Positions 51,020-60,383 are shown, counted from the first letter of the stretch. The stretch: 64,000 bases of DNA from Phycisphaerae bacterium (GCA_028279405.1 JANQNU010000021.1:41773-105772), one strand, 5' to 3'. Program-made: numbers and translations. The notes: generated by a model not told the origin, from the letters alone.

Positions 51020-52177
51020 ATGGCCAATCTGGAGTACCGGACCGCAGGCGAATCGCACGGGCAAGCGTTGACGGTGTTCATCGACGGCTTGCCGGCGGAT
51101 CTGCCGATCGACCTCGAGCGGATCGACCACGAGCTGCGTCGCCGACAGGGCGGCTACGGCCGTGGCGGACGGATGAAGATCGAGAAGGATGCCGCCACGA
51201 TCCTGAGCGGGATCCGACGCGGACGGACGATTGGGTCGCCTTTGGTGATGCAGGTTCCGAATCGCGACTTTCGAATCGACGATGCCCCGACCATCTCGCG
51301 GCCCCGACCAGGGCACGCGGACTTGGCAGGCGCCGTCAAATGGCTGACCACTGATTGCCGAAATACGCTCGAACGCGCCTCGGCCCGCGAAACCACGTCC
51401 CGCACGGCCGCGGGTGCGCTCGCAAAGTCGCTGCTGCAGGCGTTCGGGATCGAGGCGGTCGCGTTTGTCGCGGAACTGGGTCCCGTGCGCGCTGACGTGC
51501 CCGACACGATCGGCGCCGACGAACTGATCGCAAGGCGTGACGCGAATGACATGTATACCCCGGACCCGACGGCAGTCGATGCCATGATCGCCCACATCCG
51601 GGAGGCCAAGAAGGCCGGCGACACTGTCGGCGGGATCATCGAGGCCCGGGTCTTCAACGTCCCGATCGGGCTCGGCTCGTGCATGACCGCCTCGGGCCGA
51701 CTCGATGGCCGTCTGGCGCAAGCGATCGTGTCGATCCAGGCCTTCAAGGGCGCCGAGATCGGTCTCGGCTTCGAGACGGCGCGACGCCCCGGTAGCCAGG
51801 TCCACGATGCGATTCAGTTCGATCCAGGCCAACGAAACACGCCCAACTACGGCTTTGTTCGCGAAACGAACCGCGCCGGCGGGCTCGAAGGCGGCATGAC
51901 CAACGGGATGCCGATCGTCGTCCGCGGCGCGATGAAGCCGATCAGCACGCTGATGCAGGGTATGGACAGCGTGAACCTCCAGACGCTCGTTGCGGAGCGG
52001 AGCGACTACGAACGCAGCGACGTCTGTGCCGTGCCGGCCGCGAGCGTGGTCGTCGAGAACGTCGTTGCCTTCGAAGTTGCACGGGCGCTGCTCGAAAAGT
52101 TCGGCGGCGACACCATGACCGAAATTCAGGCCGCGTACGCCCACCATGCCGCGGCAGTTCGATCCCTCGGGACCTAA
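51020..52177 (+). CDS. aroC: Chorismate synthase
   Basis: Last enzyme of the shikimate pathway (385 residues), converting EPSP to chorismate with reduced FMN. Conserved signatures: GESHGQALTVFIDGLP (signature 1), RRQGGYGRGGRMKIEKD, RPGHADLAGAVKW, RASARETTSRTAAGALAKSL (signature 2 equivalent), GFETARRPGSQVHD and TNRAGGLEGGMTNGMPIVVR (signature 3). ATG 51020 follows AAGGAAGAGC. Stands alone, not in an aro operon. Confidence 0.96.
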   Translation: MANLEYRTAGESHGQALTVFIDGLPADLPIDLERIDHELRRRQGGYGRGGRMKIEKDAATILSGIRRGRTIGSPLVMQVPNRDFRIDDAPTISRPRPGHADLAGAVKWLTTDCRNTLERASARETTSRTAAGALAKSLLQAFGIEAVAFVAELGPVRADVPDTIGADELIARRDANDMYTPDPTAVDAMIAHIREAKKAGDTVGGIIEARVFNVPIGLGSCMTASGRLDGRLAQAIVSIQAFKGAEIGLGFETARRPGSQVHDAIQFDPGQRNTPNYGFVRETNRAGGLEGGMTNGMPIVVRGAMKPISTLMQGMDSVNLQTLVAERSDYERSDVCAVPAASVVVENVVAFEVARALLEKFGGDTMTEIQAAYAHHAAAVRSLGT

Positions 52178-52331
52178 GGTCGAGACGTCCGGGCTCGACG
52201 ACACTCCGCTTTTTTTGATCCGCTGCTCGCACCGTCGACGCATGCATAGGCAGCAGCTGATCCTCAGCTGCCGACCTAGCGGCTGCAGCGTGTGGCCGCG
52301 TATCCCCGGTTATTGCTGGAAGGAAAGCAGC

Positions 52332-53162
52332 ATGAAGGGAAGTTTCTTCGTCTTGCGGTCTGTCGGCGTGCTATTCGCGGCCGGAGCCGCTTTCGGCGGC
52401 ACCACGTTCACCGCGTCGGGATCGAGCCCGAGCGCCATCCAAGGCACCGTCGACGGATTTCGGAACGCATTGGGTAACCTCAACGCTCCGGAGCCCGTGC
52501 TGAACGCCGGCGGACGCCGACAGATCAACTGGGACGCCGCCCCGGACGGCGTGTCGGCACCGAACCCGTTCGCTGGTGATTTCTTCAACTTCAACGCAAG
52601 CCCGCGCGCCCGCGGCATCGAGTTCACCACGCCGGGCAACGGGTTCCAGCTCAGTGCCACGGCCGCCAGCGGCGAAGGTGTCGAATTCGACAACATCAAC
52701 AACACCTACTCGGACCGTTTCGGCACGTTCAGCCCGGAACGGCTCTTCACCCCGCTCGGCAGCAACGTCACCGACGTCTTCTTCTTCAATCCGGCCGATC
52801 AGACGACGCCGGCGCTGACCCGCGGTTTCGGTGCCGTCTTCACCGACGTCGACCTGCCGGATACCTCGCGACTGGAGTTCTACGACGCGAATGACCAGCT
52901 GATCGACCTGGTCTACGCCCCGTGGGTCGACGGCGACGAGACGCTGAGCTTCGTTGGCGGGATCTACGACACGCCGATCATCGCCCGTGTCCGGATCTAC
53001 ACCGGGACGACGGAGCTCGGTCCGGACGAGAACCTCGGCCAACACCTCGACGTCGTCGCACTCGACGACTTCATCTTCGGCGAGCCGAGCCCGATCCCCG
53101 AGCCCGCCACGTTCGCAGCGCTCGGCCTGGGAGCGGCGCTCCTGCGTCGACGACGCGGCTAG
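52332..53162 (+). CDS. PEP-CTERM sorted exported protein
   Basis: A 276-residue exported protein. Signal peptide: MKGSFFVLRSVGVLFAAGAA, cleavage near FGG. The mature part is beta-rich (GIEFTTPGNGFQL, GAVFTDVDLPDTSRLEFYD), like other exported proteins with a jelly-roll domain. The C-terminal signal is IPEPATFAALGLGAALL followed by four Arg and a Gly. The ATG has AAGGA seven bases upstream. The structure resembles a family of PEP-CTERM proteins annotated only by their sorting signal. Function unknown. Confidence 0.85.
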   Translation: MKGSFFVLRSVGVLFAAGAAFGGTTFTASGSSPSAIQGTVDGFRNALGNLNAPEPVLNAGGRRQINWDAAPDGVSAPNPFAGDFFNFNASPRARGIEFTTPGNGFQLSATAASGEGVEFDNINNTYSDRFGTFSPERLFTPLGSNVTDVFFFNPADQTTPALTRGFGAVFTDVDLPDTSRLEFYDANDQLIDLVYAPWVDGDETLSFVGGIYDTPIIARVRIYTGTTELGPDENLGQHLDVVALDDFIFGEPSPIPEPATFAALGLGAALLRRRRG

Positions 53163-53231
53163 CGGGCGCTTGGTCGAAACGGAGGGCCTTGCAAGAACCT
53201 CCGGGCGGCGCTGAACGCGCACGTCCCAGCG

Positions 53232-53254
53232 CACTGGCGGGCAAGCCGCCAGTG
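53232..53254. repeat. REP-like palindromic element
   Basis: CACTGGCGG-GCAAG-CCGCCAGTG, perfect 9-bp arms with a 5-base loop, followed by CCACCC. A related, interrupted copy lies at 10744-10791. Confidence 0.6.
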
Positions 53255-53410
53255 CCACCCTTTGCGCTGCGGCATGACATCCGGACGACGGTCGGTTCGG
53301 AACCCACACCCGACCCGTCGCGCGGTCGAGGTGCGTTCCATCGCGGAGCGCACCTTACTGTATTGGCGGCGAGTGCGAACGGCAGGTCATGCGGCAGGTG
53401 AGATCCACGC

Positions 53411-53446
53411 AAAAAGAAATGACCCGCCGGTCTTATCCGGCGGGTC
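53411..53446 (-). terminator. Intrinsic terminator of the basic-protein gene
   Basis: On the minus strand GACCCGCCGG-ATAAGA-CCGGCGGGTC gives a perfect 10-bp stem followed by ATTTCTTTTT. It is one of the strongest terminators in the window, suiting a highly expressed gene. Confidence 0.9.
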
Positions 53447-53516
53447 TCACGCGACGATCCAGCAAGCTTCGTGTGCCAAAGGTTGTTACAACTCGATGAC
53501 GGTTGTCCCGCGAAGC

Positions 53517-54017
53517 TTACTTCCAGGCGTAGTTACGGAACGGACCGCTGTTCACGTTCGACGTGGCAGCGACCAACCAGCAGCTGCCCTTGCCGCGGGT
53601 CACGCTCTTGATACCTGCACCGAACTTGCGCTGCAGGGCGCGGACGCAGGTGGTCGGGCTCAGACGGCTCGTCTGGGCGCCGAACGCACGGGCGAACTGC
53701 TGATTCGTGAACTTGTAGACCTTGGTGCCGTTGTTGACGAAACGGATCCACTTGTTGGCAGTGCTCGGCGAGAAGATGGTCTTCGAGCCGGCGCCGCTGA
53801 TCTGCGAGTAGACGTTCTTGTACGAACCGATGCGCCACTGGCACTCGCTCTTGACGGGCGAGAACTTCGGCGAGTTCACCGAGTACGTCGTTTGGCTCTT
53901 GCTCGCGGTGGTGCTACGCTTCTTGGCGCCAGTGGCGGTGCGGAAGCGATTGCGGCTCGTACGATTCGTACGGGTGGTACCCGAGCGGCTGCTACGATAG
54001 CTCTTGAAAGTCGGCAT
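53517..54017 (-). CDS. Very basic small protein, function unknown
   Basis: A 166-residue protein with a markedly basic Ser/Thr/Arg/Lys-rich N-terminal third (about residues 5-50; SYRSSRSGTTRTNRTSRN) and a more ordered C-terminal part. That part contains three Cys, several Trp, and SPTTCVRALQRKFGAGIKSV. No signal peptide or membrane span. The ribosome site AAGGAGACATTTGA and the strong terminator suggest high expression. It could bind nucleic acid as a histone-like protein, judging only by composition; I recognise no family. The frame is real: codon bias is regular, and alternative frames carry stops. Confidence 0.72.
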   Translation of the reverse strand: MPTFKSYRSSRSGTTRTNRTSRNRFRTATGAKKRSTTASKSQTTYSVNSPKFSPVKSECQWRIGSYKNVYSQISGAGSKTIFSPSTANKWIRFVNNGTKVYKFTNQQFARAFGAQTSRLSPTTCVRALQRKFGAGIKSVTRGKGSCWLVAATSNVNSGPFRNYAWK

Positions 54018-54108
54018 TCAAATGTCTCCTTGGCCTGCTGTCCGTCGTGGTCGCGAACGTAAAAAAATTGAATCCAAGACACTCTGCGGTTCTGTATCGG
54101 ACGCTCTG

Positions 54109-55170
54109 ATGAAAATCCTGAGATTTCTGAATCACAATGTCCAAGAACCTTTACGCAAAGTGTCGGCGATCATCGGGCGCGGGTTCATTAGCATGAGCTT
54201 TTTTCTTGCGCTTTGCGGCTGCGGACGCGGCGCCGAAGAGACCGTCATTCTCTACACTTCCGTCGATCAACGGTTCGCGCAGCAGGTGATTCGCGACTTC
54301 GAGCAGCAGACGAACATCACCGTCAAAACAGTCTTCGACAGCGAAGCCGGCAAGACCACGGGCCTGCTGCGACGGCTCCGACGCGAGCGCGATGAGCCGC
54401 GCTGCGACGTGTGGTGGTCCAGCGAAGTGTTCGGCACGATCGAGTTGGCCCGCGAAAAACTGCTCTCCCCGTACGCTTCTCCGGCAGCCCACGATATCCC
54501 GGCGCTCTGGAAGGATCCCGATGGTCGATGGACGGCGCTCGCGGCACGCGCCCGCGTCATCGCATTCGACCCGCAGCGCGTCTCACGCAACGCACTCCCC
54601 CGAACCTGGCACGATCTCGTCGCGTCGGACCAACTGAACAGCTGCGCCATCGCGAACCCCAACTTCGGCACGACGCGCGGCCACGTCGCGGCGATGGTCG
54701 CGTTTTGGGGCCCGCAATCGGCATCGAACCTTCTGCAGAATTTGCGCGACAGCAATGCTGCTATCGCCGACGGGAACGCACACGCGGTCCGACTCGTCGC
54801 GAATGGATCCGCGCGGTTCTGCCTCACCGACACCGACGACGTCTGGGTCGCGCAACAGCGCGGCGACTCTCTCGCACTCATCTATCCAACGCTCGACGAC
54901 GACCTGCCCGTGTGCTGGATCCCCTGCACCGTCGCCCACGTTCGAAACGGACCCAATCCCGAGAATGCGCGCAAGCTCATCGACTACCTCGTCAGCGCCA
55001 CTGTCGAACGCGCCCTGGCAAACAGCGATTCCCATAACGTCCCGGTCCGCGCGCAGCTGCACCAGGAGCTATTGCCCGATAGCCCCGCCCCCGAACCGCT
55101 TGATTTCGAACGCATCGCAGACGCTTTACCGGATGCCGATCGGCTCGCACGCGAGATCTTGTTGCGATAA
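54109..55170 (+). CDS. Iron(III)-type ABC transporter substrate-binding lipoprotein
   Basis: Extracytoplasmic solute-binding protein (353 residues; FutA/FbpA-like). The N-terminal region ends in a lipobox-like FFLALCGCGRG (about residues 29-39). The mature domain starts TVILYTSVDQRFAQQVIRDF, then EQQTNITVKTVFDSEAG, WWSSEVFGTIELA, and ENARKLIDYLVSATVERAL, the usual order of Fe3+-binding proteins. ATG 54109 is used; ATG 54193 would give a shorter leader. No permease or ATPase lies next to it in the window, so it is either an orphan or works with a distant transporter. Confidence 0.82.
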   Translation: MKILRFLNHNVQEPLRKVSAIIGRGFISMSFFLALCGCGRGAEETVILYTSVDQRFAQQVIRDFEQQTNITVKTVFDSEAGKTTGLLRRLRRERDEPRCDVWWSSEVFGTIELAREKLLSPYASPAAHDIPALWKDPDGRWTALAARARVIAFDPQRVSRNALPRTWHDLVASDQLNSCAIANPNFGTTRGHVAAMVAFWGPQSASNLLQNLRDSNAAIADGNAHAVRLVANGSARFCLTDTDDVWVAQQRGDSLALIYPTLDDDLPVCWIPCTVAHVRNGPNPENARKLIDYLVSATVERALANSDSHNVPVRAQLHQELLPDSPAPEPLDFERIADALPDADRLAREILLR

Positions 55171-55528
55171 CCAATCACGAGATGCATCAACGGCGGGCGA
55201 GACGCCCGCCCCACCCTGGTTTACTCACGGATCGTTCTTGCCGGGGCAGGCAGCGTAGATGCCTGCCTCATCCTGGCAGCTTGCTCCCCGGGCGAGGCGC
55301 CCGCCCCACCCTGGGTTTACTCACGGATCGTTCTTGCCGGGGCAGGTGGCGTAGACGCCTGCCTCATCCTGGCAGCTTGCTGCCCAGGCGAGACGCCCGC
55401 ACGACCCTGGTAACGGTGCCCACTCCATCTTGGGGTGGGGGACGGACAATGGCGTTGTTTCAGTCCCCCCTCCCCGGAAGGGATGGGGCACCAAAGCCGC
55501 CAGTACCACCCCGTCGCCCCCGGCTCTC
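55171..55528. other. 358-base spacer with a tandem repeat
   Basis: No gene found. Between the SBP gene and the convergent cytochrome gene, most of the spacer is occupied by the ~95-bp tandem repeat (55192-55410). The remainder is GC-rich with a CCCAC..GTGGG inverted repeat around 55421-55441. Confidence 0.6.
55192..55410. repeat. Tandem ~95-bp repeat, 2.3 copies
   Basis: Copy starts (GGCGAG landmark) are at 55196, 55291 and 55387, so periods are 95 and 96 bases. Each unit has GGCGAGxCGCCCGCC, CCACCCTGG, ACTCACGGATCGTTCTTGCC, GGGGCAG, GTAGATGCCTGCCTCATCC and TGGCAGCTTGCT. The third copy ends after GGCGAGACGCCCGC. The same unit, diverged, occurs at 10838-10940. Confidence 0.85.
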
Positions 55529-58270
55529 CTACTTCGCACCGCTGAATCGGGTTTGAAACGCGGCGAAGTCCTGCAGATCGCCGTCCGTATCGTCGTCATC
55601 GTCGAACCGGCAGCCGCAGATCTCCGCGTTGGGCAGACCAGGCCCGGCCTGGCAGAATGCGAATGCCCCAAAATCGGAGATGTCGACGTCCGCGTCGCCA
55701 TCCGCATCACCGCCACCGCCCGGGTTCGCCGGCGTGCTGGAGGCATCCGCCGGGTCGCTGCAGACATCCAGCTCGTCGCGATCGAAGGCGCCATCCTGGT
55801 CTCGATCGAGACCGACGCGATCGGCGTTCGGGGTCGGGACGGCGGTAAACGTCAACCGGTTCCCTGGCCCGCCAACGGCCACCAGTTGCTCGAGCGTGAG
55901 CACCTCCGTGGCGCGATCCGATTGGAACATTCCCGTGCCCTGGTAGCGATATCCCCGCGACACGCCCTCGACGACGCCGGCCACGACGATCTCGGCGTTG
56001 TCGAGCTGCTGGGCATCGATGATGTCAATTAGCGACCGCACCGCGGCACGCTCCTGTGGATCGATTGGCGGCCCCGTGACGAGCGTTTCCTGCCGACCGA
56101 TCACCGGGATCGTCGACGCTTCATTCAAGGGCTCGACGTCGCTCAGCATCAGCGCCTCGACGTCTCGACGGGCCTGCAACCCGGCGGGGTCGTCGGTGAA
56201 CGTCGGGCTGCCGCCGTCGGGTCCGAATACCGGGTGCAACATCAGCCGGAACATCGTGTCGGCGTGCCCGTCGTGCAGGAAGCCGAAGCCGCGGTTGTTG
56301 TCGGTACGGGTCATGTCGAAGCCGGTCTTTTCGTACATGTTGCGCAGGTGCGAGACGTTGAAGCTCTGGCTGTCGCCGCGAAACGCTGACGCTGCGATCC
56401 CGAAATTGAAGCCCTGGCCCGGGAAGTGGCAGCCGGCGCAGGCGTCGAAATGCTCACCGCCGATCCTGGGAGTGCCGCCGTTCGATAGCGGGGTCGTTTT
56501 GAGCGATCCATCCAGGTTGCGATTCGGGTTCGGCGGGAACTTGATCGTCGCGATGAAATCCGCGAAGGCGTCCATCTCGGCGTCGGTCAGCTCGCTGTCC
56601 GCGCCGTGCAGATCGACGAACGTCGGGTTGAAATCCGCCAGCTCGCCACGATCGCCGCGCCAATGCAACGGAGACGATGAATCGCTGCCGATCAACGTCT
56701 GGGTAACGAGTGGGCCTTTCATCGGATGCCAGTCCTCGCAGGATCCGAACACGGGGAACGTGAGGCAGATCTGGTTGAAGTCCTGAATCGCTCCTGACGG
56801 ATTGCCGAGGTCCCAAGCGATCTGGTCCATGCGGGCATCGGGATGACAGGACGCGCACGATGCTTGGCCCAGCCCGGACGTTGCGTGCGTATCGTAGAGA
56901 TGCGGCCGACCGGCCTTCACGACCGTTGGCGTCGGATCGAAGAACGGAACCTGAGCGACTTCAGTGCGTGCGTTCGCGTCGATGATCGAAATCGAGCCGT
57001 CGAATTTGTTGAGCACGTAGACCTGCGCGCGAGCATCATCCACGACCACCCCGGTGGGTCCCGCCCCGACGTCGATGCGCCCGAGCCGCTGACCAGCCGA
57101 ATCGATCACCATGACGTTGCTGGAGCCCATGCCGGTGACATAGCCGACGTCGCCGACCGCGTTCCAAGCCACGCCGCGCGGATCGCCGACGGATTGCCGG
57201 CGCGTCTCGAGCGGAACCGTGTGCGTCGAATAATCGAGGTGCGGGTTCAGGTCGACGATCGCGGGGGCGTCCGGACTCTCCGGATCTACGGTCGCCATCA
57301 GCACACGAACGAAGCCGCCGCGCAGGTTGGGCTCGAAGCGCACCTCGTTGATTCCATCCGTGCCAACGACCGTCACCTGACCGTCGGGCCGCACAGCCAC
57401 CGCCATGTTCAGGTTCATCAACCCGCGGGCGTAAGAGACTGCAAGGGTACCCGCGTCAATGATCGCCAGATCGTGATCGTGCAGGTCCCAGGTCACCAGC
57501 CCGGACCAGTCCCCGTTGTTGTCATCCAACCAGCGACCCAAGCCGTCCTTCCTCACAATCATCCCGACCGGGGGCGGCGTCGGCAGATCGATCGCGATTG
57601 GCGGAGAGAAGCTCGCTCCATCGTTCGGCGGCGGATTGACACCGCCGTACGGTCCGCCGCCTGAGACCTCGAACTCGCTCAGGATCGTCGTCCGGTTGCC
57701 CGACTCGAATACCGCCGCGTAAACGCGCTGCCCATCGGTCGCCAGGGCGCGTGGATCTTCGCCGGCGATCGGGACCACGGTCGGCGGTGCCGACAAGTCC
57801 GCCGGATCGTGCACCCACACCTCGTTCAACTGGGACATCGCGATGAACGCGCGCTCCGGCGTCCCTGCGAAGACCACATCCGTCGGCTCATCACCCACGT
57901 TCAACGTTCGCAGGACACGCCGTTGTTCCAGGTCCACGATGCTGACACTGTCCGAAACGTGGTTGATCACCCATGCCTCGGTCGCGCTTCGGGCGCGCAC
58001 GGAAACCGGATCGAGCCCGGTCACGATGCTGGCCGCTAGAATCAGCGTCCGATGACTGACGTGATAGATCTCCAGGCGATTGTCCGCAACATTGGTCGCG
58101 AGCAACAGCCGACCGTCCGGCGTCAACGCCAACGGCCGAACGTGAGGCGTTTCCCAATGAACGAACGACGACGCCCCACCGGCCCGCGCAGTGACCGCTC
58201 CAAGGCACACCAAAAGCACCAACGCCGCCACCGGCGAGCACAACCCGCGTCCAACCGAATGCCTCGACAT
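55529..58270 (-). CDS. Exported beta-propeller / dihaem cytochrome with EF-hand-like tail
   Basis: A 913-residue exported protein. Signal peptide: MSRHSVGRGLCSPVAALVLL, cleavage after about residue 30. The first half is a YVTN/NHL-type beta-propeller (repeats such as DPVSVRARSATEAWVINHVS, VGAGPTGVVVDDARAQVYVL). Then come two c-type haem motifs, CASCHPDARMDQ (about residue 465) and CAGCHFPGQG (about 590), the pattern of dihaem cytochromes of the MauG/CCP type. The C-terminus carries Ca-binding DxDxDG motifs (DRDQDGAFDRDE, DADGDADVDISD). ATG 58270 has GGGAGGAAAA. It probably functions in the periplasm or outside the cell. Confidence 0.87.
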   Translation of the reverse strand: MSRHSVGRGLCSPVAALVLLVCLGAVTARAGGASSFVHWETPHVRPLALTPDGRLLLATNVADNRLEIYHVSHRTLILAASIVTGLDPVSVRARSATEAWVINHVSDSVSIVDLEQRRVLRTLNVGDEPTDVVFAGTPERAFIAMSQLNEVWVHDPADLSAPPTVVPIAGEDPRALATDGQRVYAAVFESGNRTTILSEFEVSGGGPYGGVNPPPNDGASFSPPIAIDLPTPPPVGMIVRKDGLGRWLDDNNGDWSGLVTWDLHDHDLAIIDAGTLAVSYARGLMNLNMAVAVRPDGQVTVVGTDGINEVRFEPNLRGGFVRVLMATVDPESPDAPAIVDLNPHLDYSTHTVPLETRRQSVGDPRGVAWNAVGDVGYVTGMGSSNVMVIDSAGQRLGRIDVGAGPTGVVVDDARAQVYVLNKFDGSISIIDANARTEVAQVPFFDPTPTVVKAGRPHLYDTHATSGLGQASCASCHPDARMDQIAWDLGNPSGAIQDFNQICLTFPVFGSCEDWHPMKGPLVTQTLIGSDSSSPLHWRGDRGELADFNPTFVDLHGADSELTDAEMDAFADFIATIKFPPNPNRNLDGSLKTTPLSNGGTPRIGGEHFDACAGCHFPGQGFNFGIAASAFRGDSQSFNVSHLRNMYEKTGFDMTRTDNNRGFGFLHDGHADTMFRLMLHPVFGPDGGSPTFTDDPAGLQARRDVEALMLSDVEPLNEASTIPVIGRQETLVTGPPIDPQERAAVRSLIDIIDAQQLDNAEIVVAGVVEGVSRGYRYQGTGMFQSDRATEVLTLEQLVAVGGPGNRLTFTAVPTPNADRVGLDRDQDGAFDRDELDVCSDPADASSTPANPGGGGDADGDADVDISDFGAFAFCQAGPGLPNAEICGCRFDDDDDTDGDLQDFAAFQTRFSGAK

Positions 58271-58493
58271 GTTTTCCTCCCGTGCGCAATCCGCCAGCGA
58301 CTCCAACACTGCCCGTCCAGAGACAGCCATTGCAGCGCGCCTCCTAAGTCGGTAGCGTGACGACCAGTCTAGCGTGACACGCCTGACAAACTTGAATATT
58401 GGCCAAACCGGATTTGATCGCAGCCGATCATTATCATTAGCGGCGAGCGATCAACCGAATGCGATGCCGGCCAACAACCACTGGAGTATGCCG

Positions 58494-58940
58494 ATGCGCC
58501 CCACCGTGCGCCCCACCTTCTGGTGCCTTCCTGTCTTTGCCCTCTTCTTCGTCGTCCTCGCCGGGTGCCCGGTCAACACACCTCCGCCTGCCGGCGAAAC
58601 GAACACGCTCTCCCCGGGCTTCGGCTCGTCGTTCGCAACCGGCGAAGTGCAAGGCATCAATGCCGACGGCACGTGCCCCGGGTTCTTCCCCGCCACCGCC
58701 ACACGCACGATCACGCTCACGCAAGCGATCGCCGGCATGCGCATTCGAGCGAGCAGTGAAACCGTGAACACGGATGTTGTCGTGATGGTCCGGTTCGGCA
58801 ACACCACTTTTTGCGGGAACGTCGGCGATGATTCGGAGGTGTTTCGGGGTAACTGGTCCGCTGGGGTCTACGAGATCTTCGTCGGTACCGAAGACCAGAA
58901 CGATCGCGCCGACTTCGACCTGCTGATTACAGAGCCGTAG
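58494..58940 (+). CDS. Exported lipoprotein, function unknown
   Basis: A 148-residue protein with a lipoprotein signal: FWCLPVFALFFVVLAGCPVN, lipobox LAGC (Cys at about residue 25). The mature part begins NTPPPAGETNT and has a beta-rich domain with one Cys pair (TCPGFF, TTFCGNVG) ending with EDQNDRADFDLLITEP. ATG 58494 has CTGGAGTATGCCG upstream; an ATG six bases earlier is possible. I recognise no family. It lies next to the sensor-kinase gene on the opposite strand. Confidence 0.7.
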   Translation: MRPTVRPTFWCLPVFALFFVVLAGCPVNTPPPAGETNTLSPGFGSSFATGEVQGINADGTCPGFFPATATRTITLTQAIAGMRIRASSETVNTDVVVMVRFGNTTFCGNVGDDSEVFRGNWSAGVYEIFVGTEDQNDRADFDLLITEP

Positions 58941-58949
58941 CCGGCCGCG

Positions 58950-60383
58950 TTACGCCGACGCCTCCGCCGGCTGGCTCTCAGGAAACGAGAGGGAAACGCG
59001 CGTTCCCGCACCGACGCGGCTCTCCAGCGCGATCGTGCCCCCTAATGCGACTGTCGCATTCTTGACGATCGCCAGACCAAGACCGGTACCCCGCCGCGGC
59101 TCGCTGGCACGCGAACGCTCCACCTGATAGAACCGCTCGAAGACCCGCCGTCGATCCGCCTCGGGGATTCCACAACCTTCGTCTGCCACCTCGATATGCA
59201 CCAAACCCTCGCGCAGCGCCATCGAAACGCGAATCGGCCCACCCGGCTCCGAGAACTTGATCGCATTGTCCACGAGGTTGTGGACAATCAACTGCAGTAG
59301 GTATGGACTTGCCGAGAACCGCCAGCCCGGGTCCGCCACGATCGGAACCCATTGCAGCTCACCCTCCATGATGCGTTGCAGGAACCGGTCATGCACGTCG
59401 TCGAGAAAATCACCGGGGACGATCTCGCGCGCCACGCGCTCGAACGACGCCGACTCGACACGCGACAGATCAAGCAGATCGGACACCATTTCGACCAGGC
59501 GGGCACTGTGCCGGTCCACCTTCTCAAGGAACATCCGCGCCTCAGTGACCTCGGATGCCAGGTCCATATGCAACAACGTCTCGACCGCAACGCGTATCGT
59601 CGACAACGGCGTGCGCAACTCGTGAGAAGCGTTCGCTACGAAATCCGCCTTCATCTGCAGCGCTTCGCTCAGTTCGGTGATGTCCGTCAGCACCAGCAGG
59701 CGGCTCACACCTTCCGACTCCGTCCCCGGAAGACGAAGATCCGATGCGCGCGCAAACAGATGAATGTCGCGCCCGTCCGCCTCGATCACAATGTTCTCTT
59801 CGGCGCGCCCGTCCGGCAATACCCGATCGTCGCCGTTCTCGGACCGACGATCCGTATGCAGGATGCGTTGGACGGCGTGGTGCGGAATGCAACCTTCCAG
59901 CGGCGCGCCGATCAGCCCAGTGCCGGCGTCCGTTCGCAAGTGCAGCAGCCGGACCGCTGCCGGATTGATCCACCGAACACGAGCCTCGTGATCGACCACT
60001 ACCACGCCTTCGTGTAAATGCTCGAGCAACGTCTCCAGCGTCTCGAGTTGTTGGGCAGTCCCAGCCTTTCGGCGGGCAAATCGACGACCGAGATGGTTGA
60101 TCGCATGCGCCAAGACCGCGATCTCACCCTCACCACGCACGTGGATGGGCTCCAACGCGTCCTCGTCCGCCATCCGGCGCGTTGCATGGATGACCCGGCG
60201 CAGCGGTACCGACCAATAGTTACGCAGAATCAACCACGTCAGCAGCAGGCCGCCCCCGATCAGCACCCCGTAACCAACCACCCAAAGAGTCGTACTTTCC
60301 CAGGGCGGCGGCGCGAGCAGCGCCAACCCAAGCAACAAAGCGTGAATCGTCAGCAGAATGGCAGTGATCCGGGAAAAGCGCAT
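58950..60383 (-). CDS. PhoR-like sensor histidine kinase
   Basis: A 477-residue kinase. Two N-terminal spans (about residues 4-28 and 36-56) with no large sensor domain between them, then a HAMP-like linker (RRVIHATRRMADEDALE), PAS (about 115-215), HisKA with the H-box VANASHELRTPLSTIRVAV, and HATPase_c with NLVDNAIKFSEPGG, DEGCGIPEADRRRVFERF and GTGLGLAIVKN. Domain order is that of PhoR phosphate kinases (with PAS). Two starts: ATG 60383 (MRFSRITAILL) is preferred over the TTG three codons upstream. Its response regulator is encoded 114 bases upstream. Confidence 0.92.
   Translation of the reverse strand: MRFSRITAILLTIHALLLGLALLAPPPWESTTLWVVGYGVLIGGGLLLTWLILRNYWSVPLRRVIHATRRMADEDALEPIHVRGEGEIAVLAHAINHLGRRFARRKAGTAQQLETLETLLEHLHEGVVVVDHEARVRWINPAAVRLLHLRTDAGTGLIGAPLEGCIPHHAVQRILHTDRRSENGDDRVLPDGRAEENIVIEADGRDIHLFARASDLRLPGTESEGVSRLLVLTDITELSEALQMKADFVANASHELRTPLSTIRVAVETLLHMDLASEVTEARMFLEKVDRHSARLVEMVSDLLDLSRVESASFERVAREIVPGDFLDDVHDRFLQRIMEGELQWVPIVADPGWRFSASPYLLQLIVHNLVDNAIKFSEPGGPIRVSMALREGLVHIEVADEGCGIPEADRRRVFERFYQVERSRASEPRRGTGLGLAIVKNATVALGGTIALESRVGAGTRVSLSFPESQPAEASA

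Larger units (their letters stand above)
53163..53516. other. 354-base spacer with a REP-like repeat and a terminator
   Basis: No gene was found. Contains the palindromic repeat at 53232-53254 and, near the right end, a strong intrinsic terminator serving the minus-strand gene at 53517. Confidence 0.6.

Noticed and set aside
50426..52243. 605-residue frame extending L13 upstream
   Set aside because: The extension is antisense to aroC; L13 starts at 50866.
55192..55410. Tandem repeat as a CRISPR array
   Set aside because: Units of ~95 bp are contiguous without variable spacers, and no cas genes are present.
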